Assembly: GCA_032718865.1 (NCBI GenBank)
Contig: JALUTQ010000033.1
Span: 620,001-684,000, forward strand
DNA from: Tilletia caries
Lineage: Eukaryota > Basidiomycota > Exobasidiomycetes > Tilletiales > Tilletiaceae
DNA: 64,000 nt
Direction of reading: 5' to 3'
This document shows positions 1 to 10,872 of this stretch, in pieces. Numbering within the stretch: position 1 is the stretch's first letter; the number at the start of each line of letters is the position of its first letter. A program made the position numbers and the translations under genes. A model generated the notes under the pieces. That model was not told the origin of the DNA. It searched no databases and saw only the letters and a list, made by a program, of their open reading frames with translations.

Positions 1-90
1 TGAGAGCGCTGAAAGAGTGTGGTGTGTAGAGTAGGATCGCCGAAACCCGAAAAAAGGATGGGAACCAAGGACGTTTACCGTGAGCTGTGT

Positions 91-1793
91 CTAAGTCTGA
101 ATGGTGACAGGAGTCTCATTCCCACGGGCGAGGCTGGGAAGAGGCTGCGCGATTTGTGATGCGTTGGTCCGAGCCGTGGGGTTCCATCGCTTGAAGCCCG
201 TAAACTCTCGGAAGTGGCACATGATAGCGACCATGCTGACGATCGTGAAGTACAGAGGAGAGGCGGCCATAAATGTGATGACGGATTTGGGCCGAACGAA
301 GCTGGAAGTATTGCGGAGCGTCACGAAGGTGATTGCCGACAGGCAGGACATGTTGAGGACAAGGATCCAAATCGAGAGGGAAAATCCGACAAAGGTGCTG
401 TAAAGGGCGTTCCAAGACTTGGGCGGGTTGGTGAGGAATTGCGAGAAGAGCATGAAAGTGAACTGGCTGATAAAGTAGAAGTAGAACTCTCGGAAGGCGA
501 GGAGGAAGAAGAGACCGAATCGGCTGCGGTACGTGCTTCCATATGCGCCACGCTCGAGCGCAGGCCTGGTGTGCTTGAGGAAGACTTGAGTCCAGCCTTG
601 AGCCCAGCGGGAGCGTTGCTTGAAGAGAGCCATGACCGTTGCTGGAGCGGTCTCGTAAGATACGACCTTGAGATCGTAGGCGACGCGAGCACCCGAGGTG
701 ATGGCCCGAAGAGCGACGTCAATGTCCTCGGTGAGCATATTAGGGTTCAGCTGAAGAGTCCGGAGAAGAGAGGTGTTCCAGTGTCCGTTGGAGCCGCCGA
801 AGAGACCGTAGCCTTGAAGCTCGGCACGACCGGGGTGCATTGCACCATAAATGACATCCACCTCGGCGGCCACAAGCTTGGTGAGCCAGGACTCATCGTG
901 GTTGTAGACACAGCAGCGTCCTTGGATGACGTCGACGTCACCGGTGAGGAAACGGCGACCGACGTAGTAGAGGGCGTTCTTCTCGAGGAAGTGATCGGTG
1001 TCCAGAATGGTTGTGATATCTCCCCTCGTCTTCTGCTGGAGGAAGAAGTTGAGATTCTCTGCCTTTGAGGTGGAGTTGGGCACGCGGAAAACGGTCAGAT
1101 TGCTGCACTGTCGCTCAATCTTGCGCAGCTCTTGCTCGATGCCCGGAATGTCGTAGGGCGTGTTGTAAACGCTGTCGCAGCACGGAACACAAGAGTCAAT
1201 ATCAAACCCATCGCTATGTTTCGAGGGAGTACCAGGGCTCACATATAGAAGTGCAACTTCGAAGACGGATACATTGACTGCCGAATTGCGTAACGAATCT
1301 GACGAAGGATGATATCTGTGGAGAAGATATGAATCAGCGCCCATGTGCGCTGAGCGAGGGAGTACAGAAGACGACGCGCTCACCTTGTTCATTCGGCAGG
1401 TAGGCCACGAAGACGACGTCGATCCTTGGGCACTTTTCTTCCGGCATGTCGGGGAAGCCCTCCTTCTCGGCTTTCCGCATCACTCGGCGAGCGAGGACGC
1501 TGGGTCGGACACTGAAAACGACTTCGGCGAGGACGGTGAAGGTGACGAACGTCTGGAGACAGATGAAACAATACCAGAGGCCAGTGTGCAACGAGTCCGG
1601 GATGACAAGGTAGAAGAAGAAGGACATGCATGCGTAGCAGAATAGCAATGCAAGTGGTGTCCCTGTGGGTTTTTTGGGAGGGAAGAGCTGAGAGAATCAG
1701 AACCGATTCGTGTCGAGACCAGACGGAAGTCTCGATCATTTTCTTACATTCGTTAATGAAGTCGGAAACTCCTTTGAAGAAGGCGGAGATCAT
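91..1793 (-). CDS. GT2 processive glycosyltransferase (cellulose/hyaluronan synthase-like)
   Basis: Membrane polysaccharide synthase of glycosyltransferase family 2. My model has four exons read on the minus strand: 1793-1748, 1662-1384, 1315-1243 and 1171-91, giving 492 residues with all phases consistent. The GT2 hallmarks are visible: a VVFVAYLPNE strand opening the nucleotide-binding fold, DTD at about residues 190-192, TED at about 280-282 and QRSRW at about 318-322. Two hydrophobic segments precede the catalytic domain and about three follow it, as in synthases that extrude their polymer. The sugar substrate cannot be told from sequence. The start is provisional: an acceptor-like CTTTCAG lies 12 nt before this ATG, so a 5' UTR intron or a further upstream exon is possible. 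The neighbour at higher coordinates is mobile DNA. Confidence 0.8.
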
Positions 1794-2923
1794 GTTGGGC
1801 GAGTACTGAAAGGAAAAAAAGGATTTCTGGTGTTGACGTTGGTGGGTAGCGCGACACGTCTGATGTTGAGTGTGGTCTTGATGTTGAGTGTGAGGATGTT
1901 GAGTGGCAACAGTGAGGGATATTTGACGTTGTGAGGAGGAAGCCAAGATGATGAGAGACGAGAGTAGATCAAGAAGTGGGAGGAAGAGAGGGCGAGGTGA
2001 ACAGAAATGAAAGGAAGAGGTGGGGGGTTGAAGGCCGTGGAGCGGACGGAGCGAGCACAGGCGAAGAAAATCGGAGATGGGAGTTATTCGCATCGTCCTA
2101 CTGGCAAAGTACAAACCACAGTGACGGGGATCAGTATTCCATCAACTTGTTGAGCTTGAACGTTGAACTGCTGACTGCTGAGCGTGGGGGCGCTGAGCAC
2201 AGGACGAGTGCCGAGAGTATCGACGTTGCGCCGGATCGCCGCGGATGCATGAGCCACTCGCTGCGAGGGCATGAGGCTTGAGGATAGAGCATGATAGCAG
2301 TATAGGCAGGTACAATCTGCGCCAGCAGTACTGGCGTAGTACAGCAGAATGATGGGTGTTCGTGTCCCAACAACCCTTCATGTGGTCCAGTGTAGTGTCC
2401 TGCGCTTTTGCAAGACACACACAAGATATACATATGCAGCCTTGCGTGAAACAAAAATGGATTGTCTGCATCGATTGGATGTGCATATGTATCAAAGCAA
2501 GGCTGAATTACATTGTGTGAATAAATAGGCTCTGGAGAGACTGGATCCGAACGCCGAGCGATAATGCATAATCATGCAGGCGATCCAGGATTCAGGCATT
2601 CAGGAACCAGGATCGATCGTTCACGATCACCGATCCACCACCCAGTAACGGTTTTACTGGTTTATGCAGGAGGTGTTTGTTTGTTGCGTTCACTTGCCCT
2701 GACCCTACAATAACCTTCGAAAATCGCTTTGTTTGTTCATCGGCAAATAGAGCTCGGCGCCCAGTGCCTGACTTACATCCACTGCCTCCAATGATTTCCA
2801 TCGTTCACAGACATACCGCTCAATACTCAATACCCACCGCCGCGCGGCCATATGTCACAACCCATCCTTTCGGCCTCCTATGCACGGTCCACCCGGCCTC
2901 CCTTCAACCTGCTGCACGTGTAC
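1794..2923. other. Intergenic: 5' side of the GT2 gene up to the retroelement-associated repeat
   Basis: No convincing gene. The part next to 1793 (about 1810-2115) is open on the minus strand but low in complexity (CAC/CAA-rich), and fits an untranslated leader, possibly with an intron. The rest shows no recognisable feature. Confidence 0.5.
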
Positions 2924-3160
2924 CGGTTACGGAAGAATGGAGTTCCGTCGGCTGCGCTCAAGTCGGACGTCAGTCGGGCGAAGGCAGTGCGATCACGGAG
3001 GTAGCTCGAGGCGACACCCGCCTCCGCTACGCTCCGTTTCATCTCATTGAAAATTCTCTGCACTTCCCTCTCTTCTCCCAGCAGACAGGGACATGCACAA
3101 CCATCACCGTCTTCCTCTCCTCCCGCTCTCGCACTGCCTCTCGGCCCCCTGATCCTTTGT
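2924..3160 (+). repeat. Dispersed repeat, copy A (upstream of the gag-like ORF)
   Basis: About 230 bp that reappears, diverged, at 32838-33062 in the same orientation. Shared blocks include the stretch from GGAAGAAT to GATCACGGAGG and a later block ending CTCTCGCACTGCCTCTCGG. By eye the copies agree at roughly three quarters of positions with small gaps. Copy A lies about 85 bp upstream of the gag-like start codon, so it probably belongs to the retroelement's leader or terminal region. Confidence 0.75.
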
Positions 3161-3244
3161 GAGCGTGCGCGAACGTTCTTCGTTGCGTTGTCTCTGTCTC
3201 GTTTCATCTCTTTCTCTCTGCTTTTCGCTCACGCTTTACGCTCA

Positions 3245-5257
3245 ATGCCTGGAAACAACGACGGCAATTTCAACGGAAAAGACGAAGAATCCATTCAAGT
3301 CTTTGGCGATCTAACATGGACACCGCTGGATTGGTCTATGTCCCCCACTCGTATGCTTGAGGCGGCGGAGTTATCCATTCAGCTGTACAACGAATGTCAG
3401 CCGGACATTGCCGCTCGGATTAGAGCCATCTACCAGACGCACAAGAACGAGGAGGAGAACCTCCAAGCTGCGTACTTCCGAGCGCTGGAGGTCAGTACCG
3501 ATCGCCTCGCCGAGGACATCAGGGACGAACTGATCCTGGTCCACAACCTCCTTACCACTTGGACCGACACGCACGAGCGTCTCGGTCGCACCCCGTGGTC
3601 ATCGAGCGAGGAAGACGACGCAAGGTCCCCAGCCCCACTCGCTCCGGCCCCGACCGGACCCGCTTCGTCGAACTCCCGGCGTGCGGAGAAGCGCCACGTC
3701 AAGGCGTCTCCCCCACGGCACGGCCAACCGGCAGAAAAACGGAATCGAGTCGTGGAAGAGCCCAGCGCATCAGAACCACAAGCCGCGGTTCCACGGCCCG
3801 ACGGGAAGCACAAAGCTGTGACGATTCACAGAGGCGTCAGCAGCTTGGAGGGAGCTGGCTCCCTTCGTCCGCCGAAGAAGACCGTCAAGAAGGTGGCCGA
3901 TCTGGAGTTCGTTCTCCTTTGGCTTCTGAGCAAGGACGCGTGTCGACGCGCGGCGGAAAAGGAGACCGGCTTCAAGAAGCCGATGATTCAAAACTCCGAC
4001 GGCACGTTCGTGGAAGCGGACGAAGCCTGCCCCGACGGGTACGTTCAAGAGGGCGACCTCGACTGGATACTCTGGAACGAGTGTACCAAGGTGCGTGAGT
4101 AGCTATACACCTTCCTCCCACTGTTCCACTCCCCCTTGCAGCGGCTACCGACGTGCTCCAACGCAGCTTCAACCCCATGGGAGGTGAGAGCGGTCGACGT
4201 ACCGTGGAGGATACTCTCTGGGTCAGTAGATGCGCCGACGAGCGTAGGAACTCTCAGGAGTAGGAGACGCGCTGACGAGCGTGGCACCGACGAGTGCAGC
4301 GCCGACGAGCGTGGCACCGACGAGTGCAGCGCCGACGAGCGTGGAGCCGTAGAGACTATTGCAATGTCAGGCATAACGTCCACATGGGTACGGCCGACGA
4401 GCCACGAACAGCGAGCTTCAGTCGGAATGCGTTGAAGTATAGGCATTTCGATACGATGGCGCAGATGAAAAGCACATGATATGGCCCGTTGTTGGAAATG
4501 CAGACTCTAGTGACATGTGTCTGACGATTTCCGACCCTTCACATCTTTAGTTATACAGAAGAGACCCTCATGGCCGAGCACGACGTGGACGAAGACGTTC
4601 AGCAGATGTTCAAGAAGGCGCATCACGTCGTGTTCAACCACAACCTCACCGAGTCTCAATGCGCCGCTCTGCAGAAGTACTACGCTTGGATCCGGAGTAC
4701 TTGGTGCAGACGGTACCAACTTATCGTGAACTCGGGGTCGGAAGATCGAGAGGAGGAGACTCGGGCTCGCCAGGAACAGAAGGCGAAGCTGGCGGCGATG
4801 CAGGCCAAGATGGATCAGCTCGTGGCTGCGGCCACGGTTCGTCCGGCCGAGGCCTCGCGCCTCGCAGCTTGAACCCTCTCCCCTCCTCGTCAAGAAAGCC
4901 CAAGACAAAGCGGACCGGAGATCGTAGTCCGTTTCGGACCGAGATCGCCGGAGTCACCAGCGCAGCGAGACCCTACGCCTGCGCCCGCTGCAGAGGAAGA
5001 GCCCTGCACGACGTCGGCCGTCGGGCGCTGCGAAAAGACCCACTTCGCCAAGGCCAGCTGGCAGCTGCGCCACCTACGAGACCATTACCCGTCGCGACAA
5101 GGCCGATGGACCCCTCGTCTTCAAGGACACCGGCACCGTCGTCTGCCTCAACTTCAACGGCGGGCGAGCCTGCAACTACAAGGGCTGCCCCGGTCATCGG
5201 TGCTCTCTCTGCGGCGTCGCATCGCATGGCGCTCAGGCTTGCGGGCGCTCGGAATGA
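3245..5257 (+). pseudogene. Gag-like ORF1 with C-terminal Cys/His cluster (broken)
   Basis: The first part reads as three exons (3245-4094, 4142-4183, 4559-4872) joined by GTGAGT...TTGCAG and GTGAGA...TACAG junctions. It gives 401 residues in one frame, starting MPGNN, with a basic Ser/Pro-rich middle and a helical glutamine/alanine-rich end. That frame stops at 4870. In another frame, 4928-5257 encodes a cluster of the form CLNFN...C...C...H.C..CG...HG...C, the metal-binding type found at the end of gag proteins in such elements. A frameshift near 4860 plus a stop at 4925, or an unresolved intron, would separate the two parts. Introns are unexpected in an RNA-copied element. Confidence 0.65.
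4274..4348 (+). repeat. 30-bp tandem repeat inside the second gag intron
   Basis: Two exact 30-bp units (4274-4303 and 4304-4333) followed by a half unit to about 4348. They sit within the proposed 375-bp intron 4184-4558. Related GACGAGCGT words also occur just upstream. Confidence 0.85.
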
Positions 5258-7068
5258 GCTCCCTCCCCGGCCTTCTCCTCTCACGTTCAAGGCGGACGCC
5301 TGGGCCAGCGTCCTGGAAGGCCTTGGACTCAGTGATCGGTATGCCGATGTGATTCGAGGCCTACGAGAAGGAGTCGACCTCGAGATCCTCCGCATCACCA
5401 GCACAGCCATCGCCATCAATGCCCCTTCAGCGAACATTCACCGCTCCGCCCTCCGCGAAGTTATCCTCAAAGAACGGCAAAGGGGAGCTTACATTGGCCC
5501 CTTCCAGAATGCCGGTGATGTTCAAGGCGTCCTCCACAACTCCTTTCAATCAATGCCCCTTTCCCTCATCCCCAAACCACCGGACAAATTCAGACTCATA
5601 CAGAACTTCTCGGCCAACGTCGGTGGCTCCAAAGCGACAAACGATCTCATCCCGCGCTCCTGGGCAACCACATGTTCGACGTTTCGCCAGATTGTCGGCA
5701 ACATCCTTTCCTTGCCGGCCGACTCGGAAGCATGCACCCGTGACGTCGACTCTGCGGTCTGCCTACCGTCTGCTCCCCGTTCATTCTTCGCAGTGGCCGG
5801 CCCTCGCTCTTCGAACAGAAGAAGGCTTCTTCATCGACACCCGCGTCTCCTTCGGTATCGGTCCGGGAACGGGAGTGTTCGGACGGGTTGGGGAAGCAGC
5901 GCTCGACATCTTCCGGGCGCGAGGATTTGGTCCCCTCGGCCGCTGGGTGGATGATATCCTCTTTTCCGGGTCGGGCAACGCTCCATCGCAGGCGTCAACG
6001 CCCAACGATCCCAACTCAGCGAGTCTCTGGCTCCACAGCCCTTTCTTCGGCGTGGAGACAAATGGTGGGTCGACGGAGAGGGTCGCCGATACGATGAGTC
6101 GTATGAGGACCCGCTCCGAGCATCGACGAAACTCAGCCGCCGCGACGGCTGGCACTACGGCGACGAAGAGATCAAAATTCTTGCCGACGACCTGAGCCTT
6201 CCCCTCCACAAACCCACACCCTGGTCCTCCATCTTTACGTACGCGGGATACGTGTTCGACATCCACGAGCGGCGGGCAGGATTGCCAGCCAGCAAGGCTG
6301 CAAAGTACAGAGCCGACCTCGACATCTGGCTCTCCAGCCCTACGCATCGGCTGGAAGATGCGCAGCGACTCCTCGGGCGCCTCCTTCATGCGTCTCCCGT
6401 CGTTCTTGACTCTGCTCGACACCTCACATTTCACAAGGCTCATCGGCTTTGTCAACGTTGGCGTCCGGAGCAACGCGCACGCCGGCGCGGAGCGACATGG
6501 GGGTTCCCCCCTGGACGAGGATGTGCGATGGTGGAGGGAACGGCTCAATGGCGAAGAGGTTTGGAGATCCATTACCCAGTATGCTCCCCGGGACATCAAA
6601 CTCTACGTTGATGGCTGATGCATCCTCGGACTGGGGCATCGGCATCCGGTGGGACTGTGAGACTGTCGCAGTGCCGCGTATCGCCTTCGAACGGATTGGC
6701 GATCGCACGGGAACGGCAGAGACATCCAGTTCGCGGAAGCTTTGGCCATTGAGGTTGGCCTCCTTCACGTCTTCGCGACCGGTCTTCGGTCCGCAGCTCT
6801 CATCGTATACACGGACAACACAGGAATTCAATTCGGCGTCCCACGCGGACGTATGCGGAACGAAGCCGGAACCATCGTCATCGAACGCATACATGAGCTT
6901 CAAGTCCGGCACGACGTGGTCGTCCACACTCGTCGGGTCGCATCAGCCGACAACCCTGCTGATGGACCTAGTCGTGGGATCTTCATCCCACCAGCCCTTC
7001 CCGCAATCGTCCTTCCCCCTTGCGTTGCCGCGGAGTTCCTTCCCGACCCGCAGCCATCCTCGACCTGA
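5106..7068 (+). pseudogene. Reverse transcriptase - RNase H region (pol, multiply frameshifted)
   Basis: Pieces of one polyprotein lie in successive frames. From the ATG at 5106 the first frame runs through an RT-type KFRLIQNFS motif to a DVDSA motif near 5750. A second frame resumes with YRLLPVHSS and carries GRWVDDIL (catalytic VDD, about 5940-5960). Later pieces hold the thumb/connection region. An RNase H domain follows: LMADASSDWG near 6610-6640, an EALAIEVG helix near 6735, YTDNTG near 6810 and ADNPADGPSRG near 6950. At least four frame changes are needed. The first, near 5752-5765, looks like a small insertion that nearly repeats TCTGC. Confidence 0.8.
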
Positions 7069-7337
7069 CATTTGCAAAGACAAGCAGCACGTGAAGAAGG
7101 CTCGCATCCCTGAGCGATCACAGGCATCACGTCCCGCCGTGGCCGCGTTGAGAGCGGCGCGTCAGCAGACCACAAAAACACAAGCAGCTTCCTCTCCCAA
7201 GTCCCAGCGCCGCGTCGAATCGCCGCCGATTCACACCTCAGCCGCTCACAGTCTCCCGCTCATCGCTGCGTCCTGACGTCCTTGCTCACCAGAGACTGTC
7301 GTCTTGGCGTCCAGTCACAGCGCTTCAAGGAACGCAC

Positions 7338-8384
7338 TTGTCCTTCGAGGAGGTAGCGTCCGTCAGCGCTGCCATGGCCGATTCTTACAGCGAAGATACG
7401 TTGAAGTCGTACGGGTCAGGCCTAGCACGTTGGCACCAGTGGTGCGATCACCGCGGTGTTCCCGAGCAGCTCCGGTGTCCTGCCCCTGCCGAGCTTCTCG
7501 AATACTTCATTCTCCAGCACGCCGGCCATTTTTCCTCCGTCACCATCGGCACATGGTTGTCGGGTCTGCGAGCCTGGCATCGGATTTGGAATCAATCTTG
7601 GCCGGCCGGGGACATGCGTCGGACAGAGCCCATCCGATACACGGCTTTGCATACTCCCTCCACCAGTCGAAAACCAGCCCTTCCTGCCGTCACGCTGGAG
7701 TGGCTATCTACCATCCTCAGCGTCGTCAAGCAGCAAGCTCGACAACCCCGGGGATGTGGCAGCGGCGGCGGCGGCATCTGTTGCATTCTGGGGTCTGCTG
7801 CGGCTTGGGGAAATCACATGTTTGCCGAAGAACTTCGATCAGCGGAAGAACATCTCCCGCACCGGAGTTACCTTTGCCTCGGCGTACGGAGGGATAGTCA
7901 CTGCAACGCTCTCGCTATCCTTCACCAAAACAAGCCCTCACGGTCAGGTGACGCGTGTCGTCCTAACGGAGCGACCAGCATCGGTCGACCCCCTACTTTG
8001 GCTCCGCCGACATCTGGCGCTCAACACGGTCTCAAACGACGAAGAGAACAGCCTGTTTGCCTTCAAATATGGGAGGGGCGTCACACAGATGCGCCGCAAG
8101 ACGCTGACGTCGCGGCTCCAGATCCTAGCCAAATGCGCGACTTGTCGGTCATCGATGGCCATAGTTTCAGAATCGGCGGCTGTACGGAGTTGTTACGCGC
8201 AGAGAACGCCTTTGACGATGTGCGCGTACATGGACGGTGGTCCAGTGAGGCGTGACAGCGCTACGTGCATGATCACGCAGGGATCATGGCGCCCCGGCTA
8301 CATCTCGACGACACGGCATTATCACGTTTAGTCGAAGCTGAACGGGAGCGAGGCGTGGGCCCGCGCGCCGGTGCAGTCGGCTGA
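7338..8384 (+). pseudogene. Tyrosine recombinase of the DIRS-like element (frameshifted, nonsense codon before catalytic Tyr)
   Basis: The N-terminal half looks like a core-binding SAM-like domain (TLKSYGSGLARWHQW and following helices). The catalytic half has the first arginine in FWGLLRLGE (codon near 7801), the H-x-x-R box in GHSFRIGG (about 8155-8180), a GRWSSEA box and a QRY tyrosine at 8262-8264. The reading frame shifts by one near 7730 and back near 8145. A TGA at 8253-8255 then lies three codons before the nucleophilic tyrosine, in the frame that carries it, where a tryptophan codon would be expected. The catalytic residues themselves are retained, so decay is probably recent. Confidence 0.8.
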
Positions 8385-8816
8385 CCATACTGGTAATCGG
8401 GAAGGGCGACCCACTCTCGAGCTCGGCCCAAAATCATAGGCCCACCCACCTGCGGTGGGTCGCTCCCAACAATCACTCGCTCACGACAACGGACTGAGGC
8501 AGCGAGGAAGACTGCGGGTGCGCAGCCTGCAATTTGATCCCCGCCTGCCACATGGCCTTCGCGTTGTGGACTTTTGGCCCTATCCTTCTCTAATCTCTAA
8601 GATCGACCCTCATTGTCGAGTACATAGTATGTAGTGTGCTGCAGGGGGGTATAACATAATCGGGGATCGCGCCGCCTGACGCTGGGTCGGGGATCGCGCC
8701 GCCTGGCGCTGGGGAGGATGCGAGGACGGCGTACGGCGTGCATGGGAAAATTTGGAAACATTATTGTAGTTTCCGCTGGTTTCAAACGACATTATTGCGC
8801 ATCATCGCATCATCAG
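8385..8816. other. Gene-free stretch 3' of the recombinase
   Basis: No gene seen. It contains a short hairpin-like CCCACC...GGTGGG near 8441-8460 and a 27-bp direct tandem repeat at 8661-8714. Part of it may be the 3' end of the retroelement. Confidence 0.45.
8661..8714 (+). repeat. 27-bp tandem duplication
   Basis: Two adjacent 27-bp units beginning CGGGGATCGCGCCGCCTG, differing at two positions (8661-8687 and 8688-8714). They lie between the recombinase and the TIR cassette. Confidence 0.85.
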
Positions 8817-8845
8817 TTTCATCTGCAGTACAGTACAATTTCATT

Positions 8846-10014
8846 AGTCTCATCGTATCAGACGTCCAGAGCGGATAAAGCCATGCCACGCGACAGACGA
8901 AAGGGGCGCCAAGGTCGCCATCGCCTCCTCGACCGCTGTGGATGAGTTTTGAACGGGAGTGTCGTCGTCGGCTCCCACACCAGCGATAGCTTGAGTGATG
9001 GAGAAGGTGATTGGGAGACCAGTTTCGAGGGCCTGCACAGCAGAGTTGAGCCGAACGGTACGAATGTCATCGGCCCTGCTGCCCCTTTGTGGCCGAGAGA
9101 TCTCTGGCAGCCTTGATGCTTTCGACGACTCCTTGCGAACTTGGTCGATGACGAACTTGATGGCCGTGCGTTGAGCGCTCTTGCATCTCGATACGAATGT
9201 CTTGGCCGCGTTTGTGCTGAAGAAGTGGGAGACATGACTCCGGAGCTTGGTTTTGACTTCGTTGCTGAAGTCGGCTTCTGCTGGGTCGAACAGGGAGCGG
9301 AGCAGCTGGCTGCAGGTGATTCCGCGGCTGGTCAAGAGGTCTAAAAGGGCTTCCGCGTCATTGTCGTTTAGCTTTCGTCGCCGCCGCGAGGCCTCGGCTT
9401 GAGATTGAGCCACTAGTCTTGGGCTCGAAGGCGGTGACGTGTCGGACGCGACTGAGGTGACGGGCGACATGGACCCCGAGGAAGGTGACCACATCGAGAA
9501 GCTGGATCGCTGGAAGAACTGCTGTTAAGAAGTGATGCGCAAGGTCAGCATGGACAGGGGAACGGAAGGGAATGGAATAGCAGGGCCAACTCACTGTTGG
9601 TCCCAAGAGAGTGTAAGGGTCCTGTGCCGAGCGCGTCGAGCCGGAGCAACGCTGAGCGGGCGAGATGAGTGAGCGGGCGAAAGCGGCTGTGGCTATGGCT
9701 TCAGGCTGGGAGTGTAGGCCTCAGTATCGAGAGCATCAAGCATGTAGGTGGTAGGAAGGAGTGGTGTTGATGGGGGTGGTGGGGCTTCCGTGTGGTTCCG
9801 TGATTTCTGAGAGCGTGGTTCCGTCATTTCCGTGTGCTCAGGGTGGCCTCGGTGAACAGCTCTAATTGACTAAGTGACTTGGAATCAGACTGTCCTGCGG
9901 ACAAGCTTCGCAATTCATTACGCGTAAAGCGGAGTTTCAATTTTTTGTAACGAGGCATCACAAGTCAAATTGTAACGCGTTGCGAGTGCGCAGACAGGCT
10001 GATACGATGAGACT
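8846..10014. mobile_element. 1.17-kb terminal-inverted-repeat cassette with 10-bp target duplication
   Basis: AGTCTCATCGTATCAG at 8846-8861 is matched perfectly in reverse complement at 9999-10014. Immediately outside, ACAATTTCAT occurs on both sides (8835-8844, then one extra T; 10015-10024), which fits a target-site duplication. The flanks share a longer 22-bp word (8817-8838 and 10019-10040), so the insertion probably fell into a short tandem repeat. The interior holds one minus-strand reading frame and no transposase that I recognise, so this is likely a non-autonomous or internally reduced DNA transposon. Confidence 0.75.
8850..9690 (-). CDS. Unknown protein of the TIR cassette (partial; ends inside the left TIR)
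   Basis: The main exon is 9521-8850 (224 codons including the stop). It joins through a GTGAGT...TTAACAG intron (9594-9522) to an upstream exon from 9595 that stays open to about 9690 without an ATG. An ATG at 9743 leads into that region in the wrong frame, so a frameshift or a further intron must be invoked. The protein is helical and polar, with a basic RRRRK patch and no domain I recognise. It might be the N-terminal part of a longer transposon protein. The stop codon, TGA at 8850-8852, falls inside the terminal inverted repeat. Confidence 0.5.
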
Positions 10015-10040
10015 ACAATTTCATCTGCAGTACAGTACAA

Positions 10041-10872
10041 CCTTGGGTGAGACAACGCTGTGTGTTTCCTGTGGTAAAACATTTCCAAGGTAATTTAGTG
10101 GTCCCGATTATCCGACCGCCTTCACAACGCAACACACAGTTTCTTCCAGCGCTCTTCCCTTCTCCCCTGTGCGATCGACGCCATTATCGCCCCGGGAGTC
10201 CCGCCTCAATCACGTTACATACCCACCAATGCACACGGAATTCGGCAGTCACAGATGCAAGCCACTATCGCAGCATTATCGGTTCCCGCCTTTCCGCGTG
10301 TATTTGGAAGTGAGTCTGCATTATCCGTGGGGCGAGAGCGCCTCCGTACATAGTGCTGGCCGCTGGCCGCTGAGGCGCTGAGGGCAGAGGCGCTGGAAAG
10401 TATTATTCCCTGAGGCCTGAGGCCTTTACATCCGCTTCCAAGCCTTCCAGCAGTGGGAGCCTCGCCTCCCGACTCTGCCTGTCCTCTCCTGCATCTACTT
10501 TGTCGCATTGCCGGCAAACGCCCACAGATTGACCTTCTCTGCGTGCGAGTTCTAGATCTAGACATTTGCGTTTCCATATCCAACTGATTGATCTGAGCGC
10601 TGAAGACTTTCTCCTCTTCTCGAGCTCACGGAACTTCATTCTCATCCTCTCCCTAACCAAACAGACGGGCACCTGTCGTTCTCAGGGCCTGTCGTCAACC
10701 ACACTCTTTTAGACAAGTATTACCATCATCCCTCAAGCCCCAAGCCTGACTTCACCCACCTTTTCCTATTTTTCTCTCCCTCACACCTTTCCGTTCTTCC
10801 TTTGGCCCCCTTCTGCTCCTTAGTCCTCGTCCGTTTCCTGGCGAACTCCCTCCACGCTCTTGGGATTCCGCG
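10041..10872. other. Intergenic, upstream of the GH16/acyltransferase gene
   Basis: No gene recognised. The last 150 bp are pyrimidine-rich (CTC/TTC runs), typical of a fungal promoter or leader. Confidence 0.5.

Larger units (their letters stand above)
3245..8384 (+). mobile_element. Decayed DIRS-like (tyrosine recombinase) retroelement
   Basis: Three coding modules lie in the order and orientation of DIRS-type retrotransposons: a gag-like protein ending in a Cys/His cluster (3245-5257), reverse transcriptase plus RNase H (5106-7068) and a tyrosine recombinase (7338-8384). No integrase core, aspartic protease or long terminal repeats were seen, which argues against Ty1 or Ty3 elements. All three modules carry frameshifts or stops, so this copy looks dead. 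Outer boundaries are unresolved. The left end probably includes the repeat at 2924-3160. The right end is somewhere between 8384 and 8816. I could not identify the split direct repeats or inverted termini expected of DIRS elements. Confidence 0.8.

Noticed and set aside
214..1068. Plus-strand ORF of 284 codons
   Set aside because: It lies antisense to the GT2 domain, has acidic low-complexity composition and no family signal; a shadow of the real gene.
2677..3162. Plus-strand ORF of 161 codons upstream of the gag gene
   Set aside because: It overlaps the dispersed repeat, whose other copy does not keep the frame, and has no recognisable domain.
3245..8384. LTR retrotransposon (Ty1 or Ty3 type)
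   Set aside because: No LTRs, aspartic protease or integrase core; a tyrosine recombinase is present instead.
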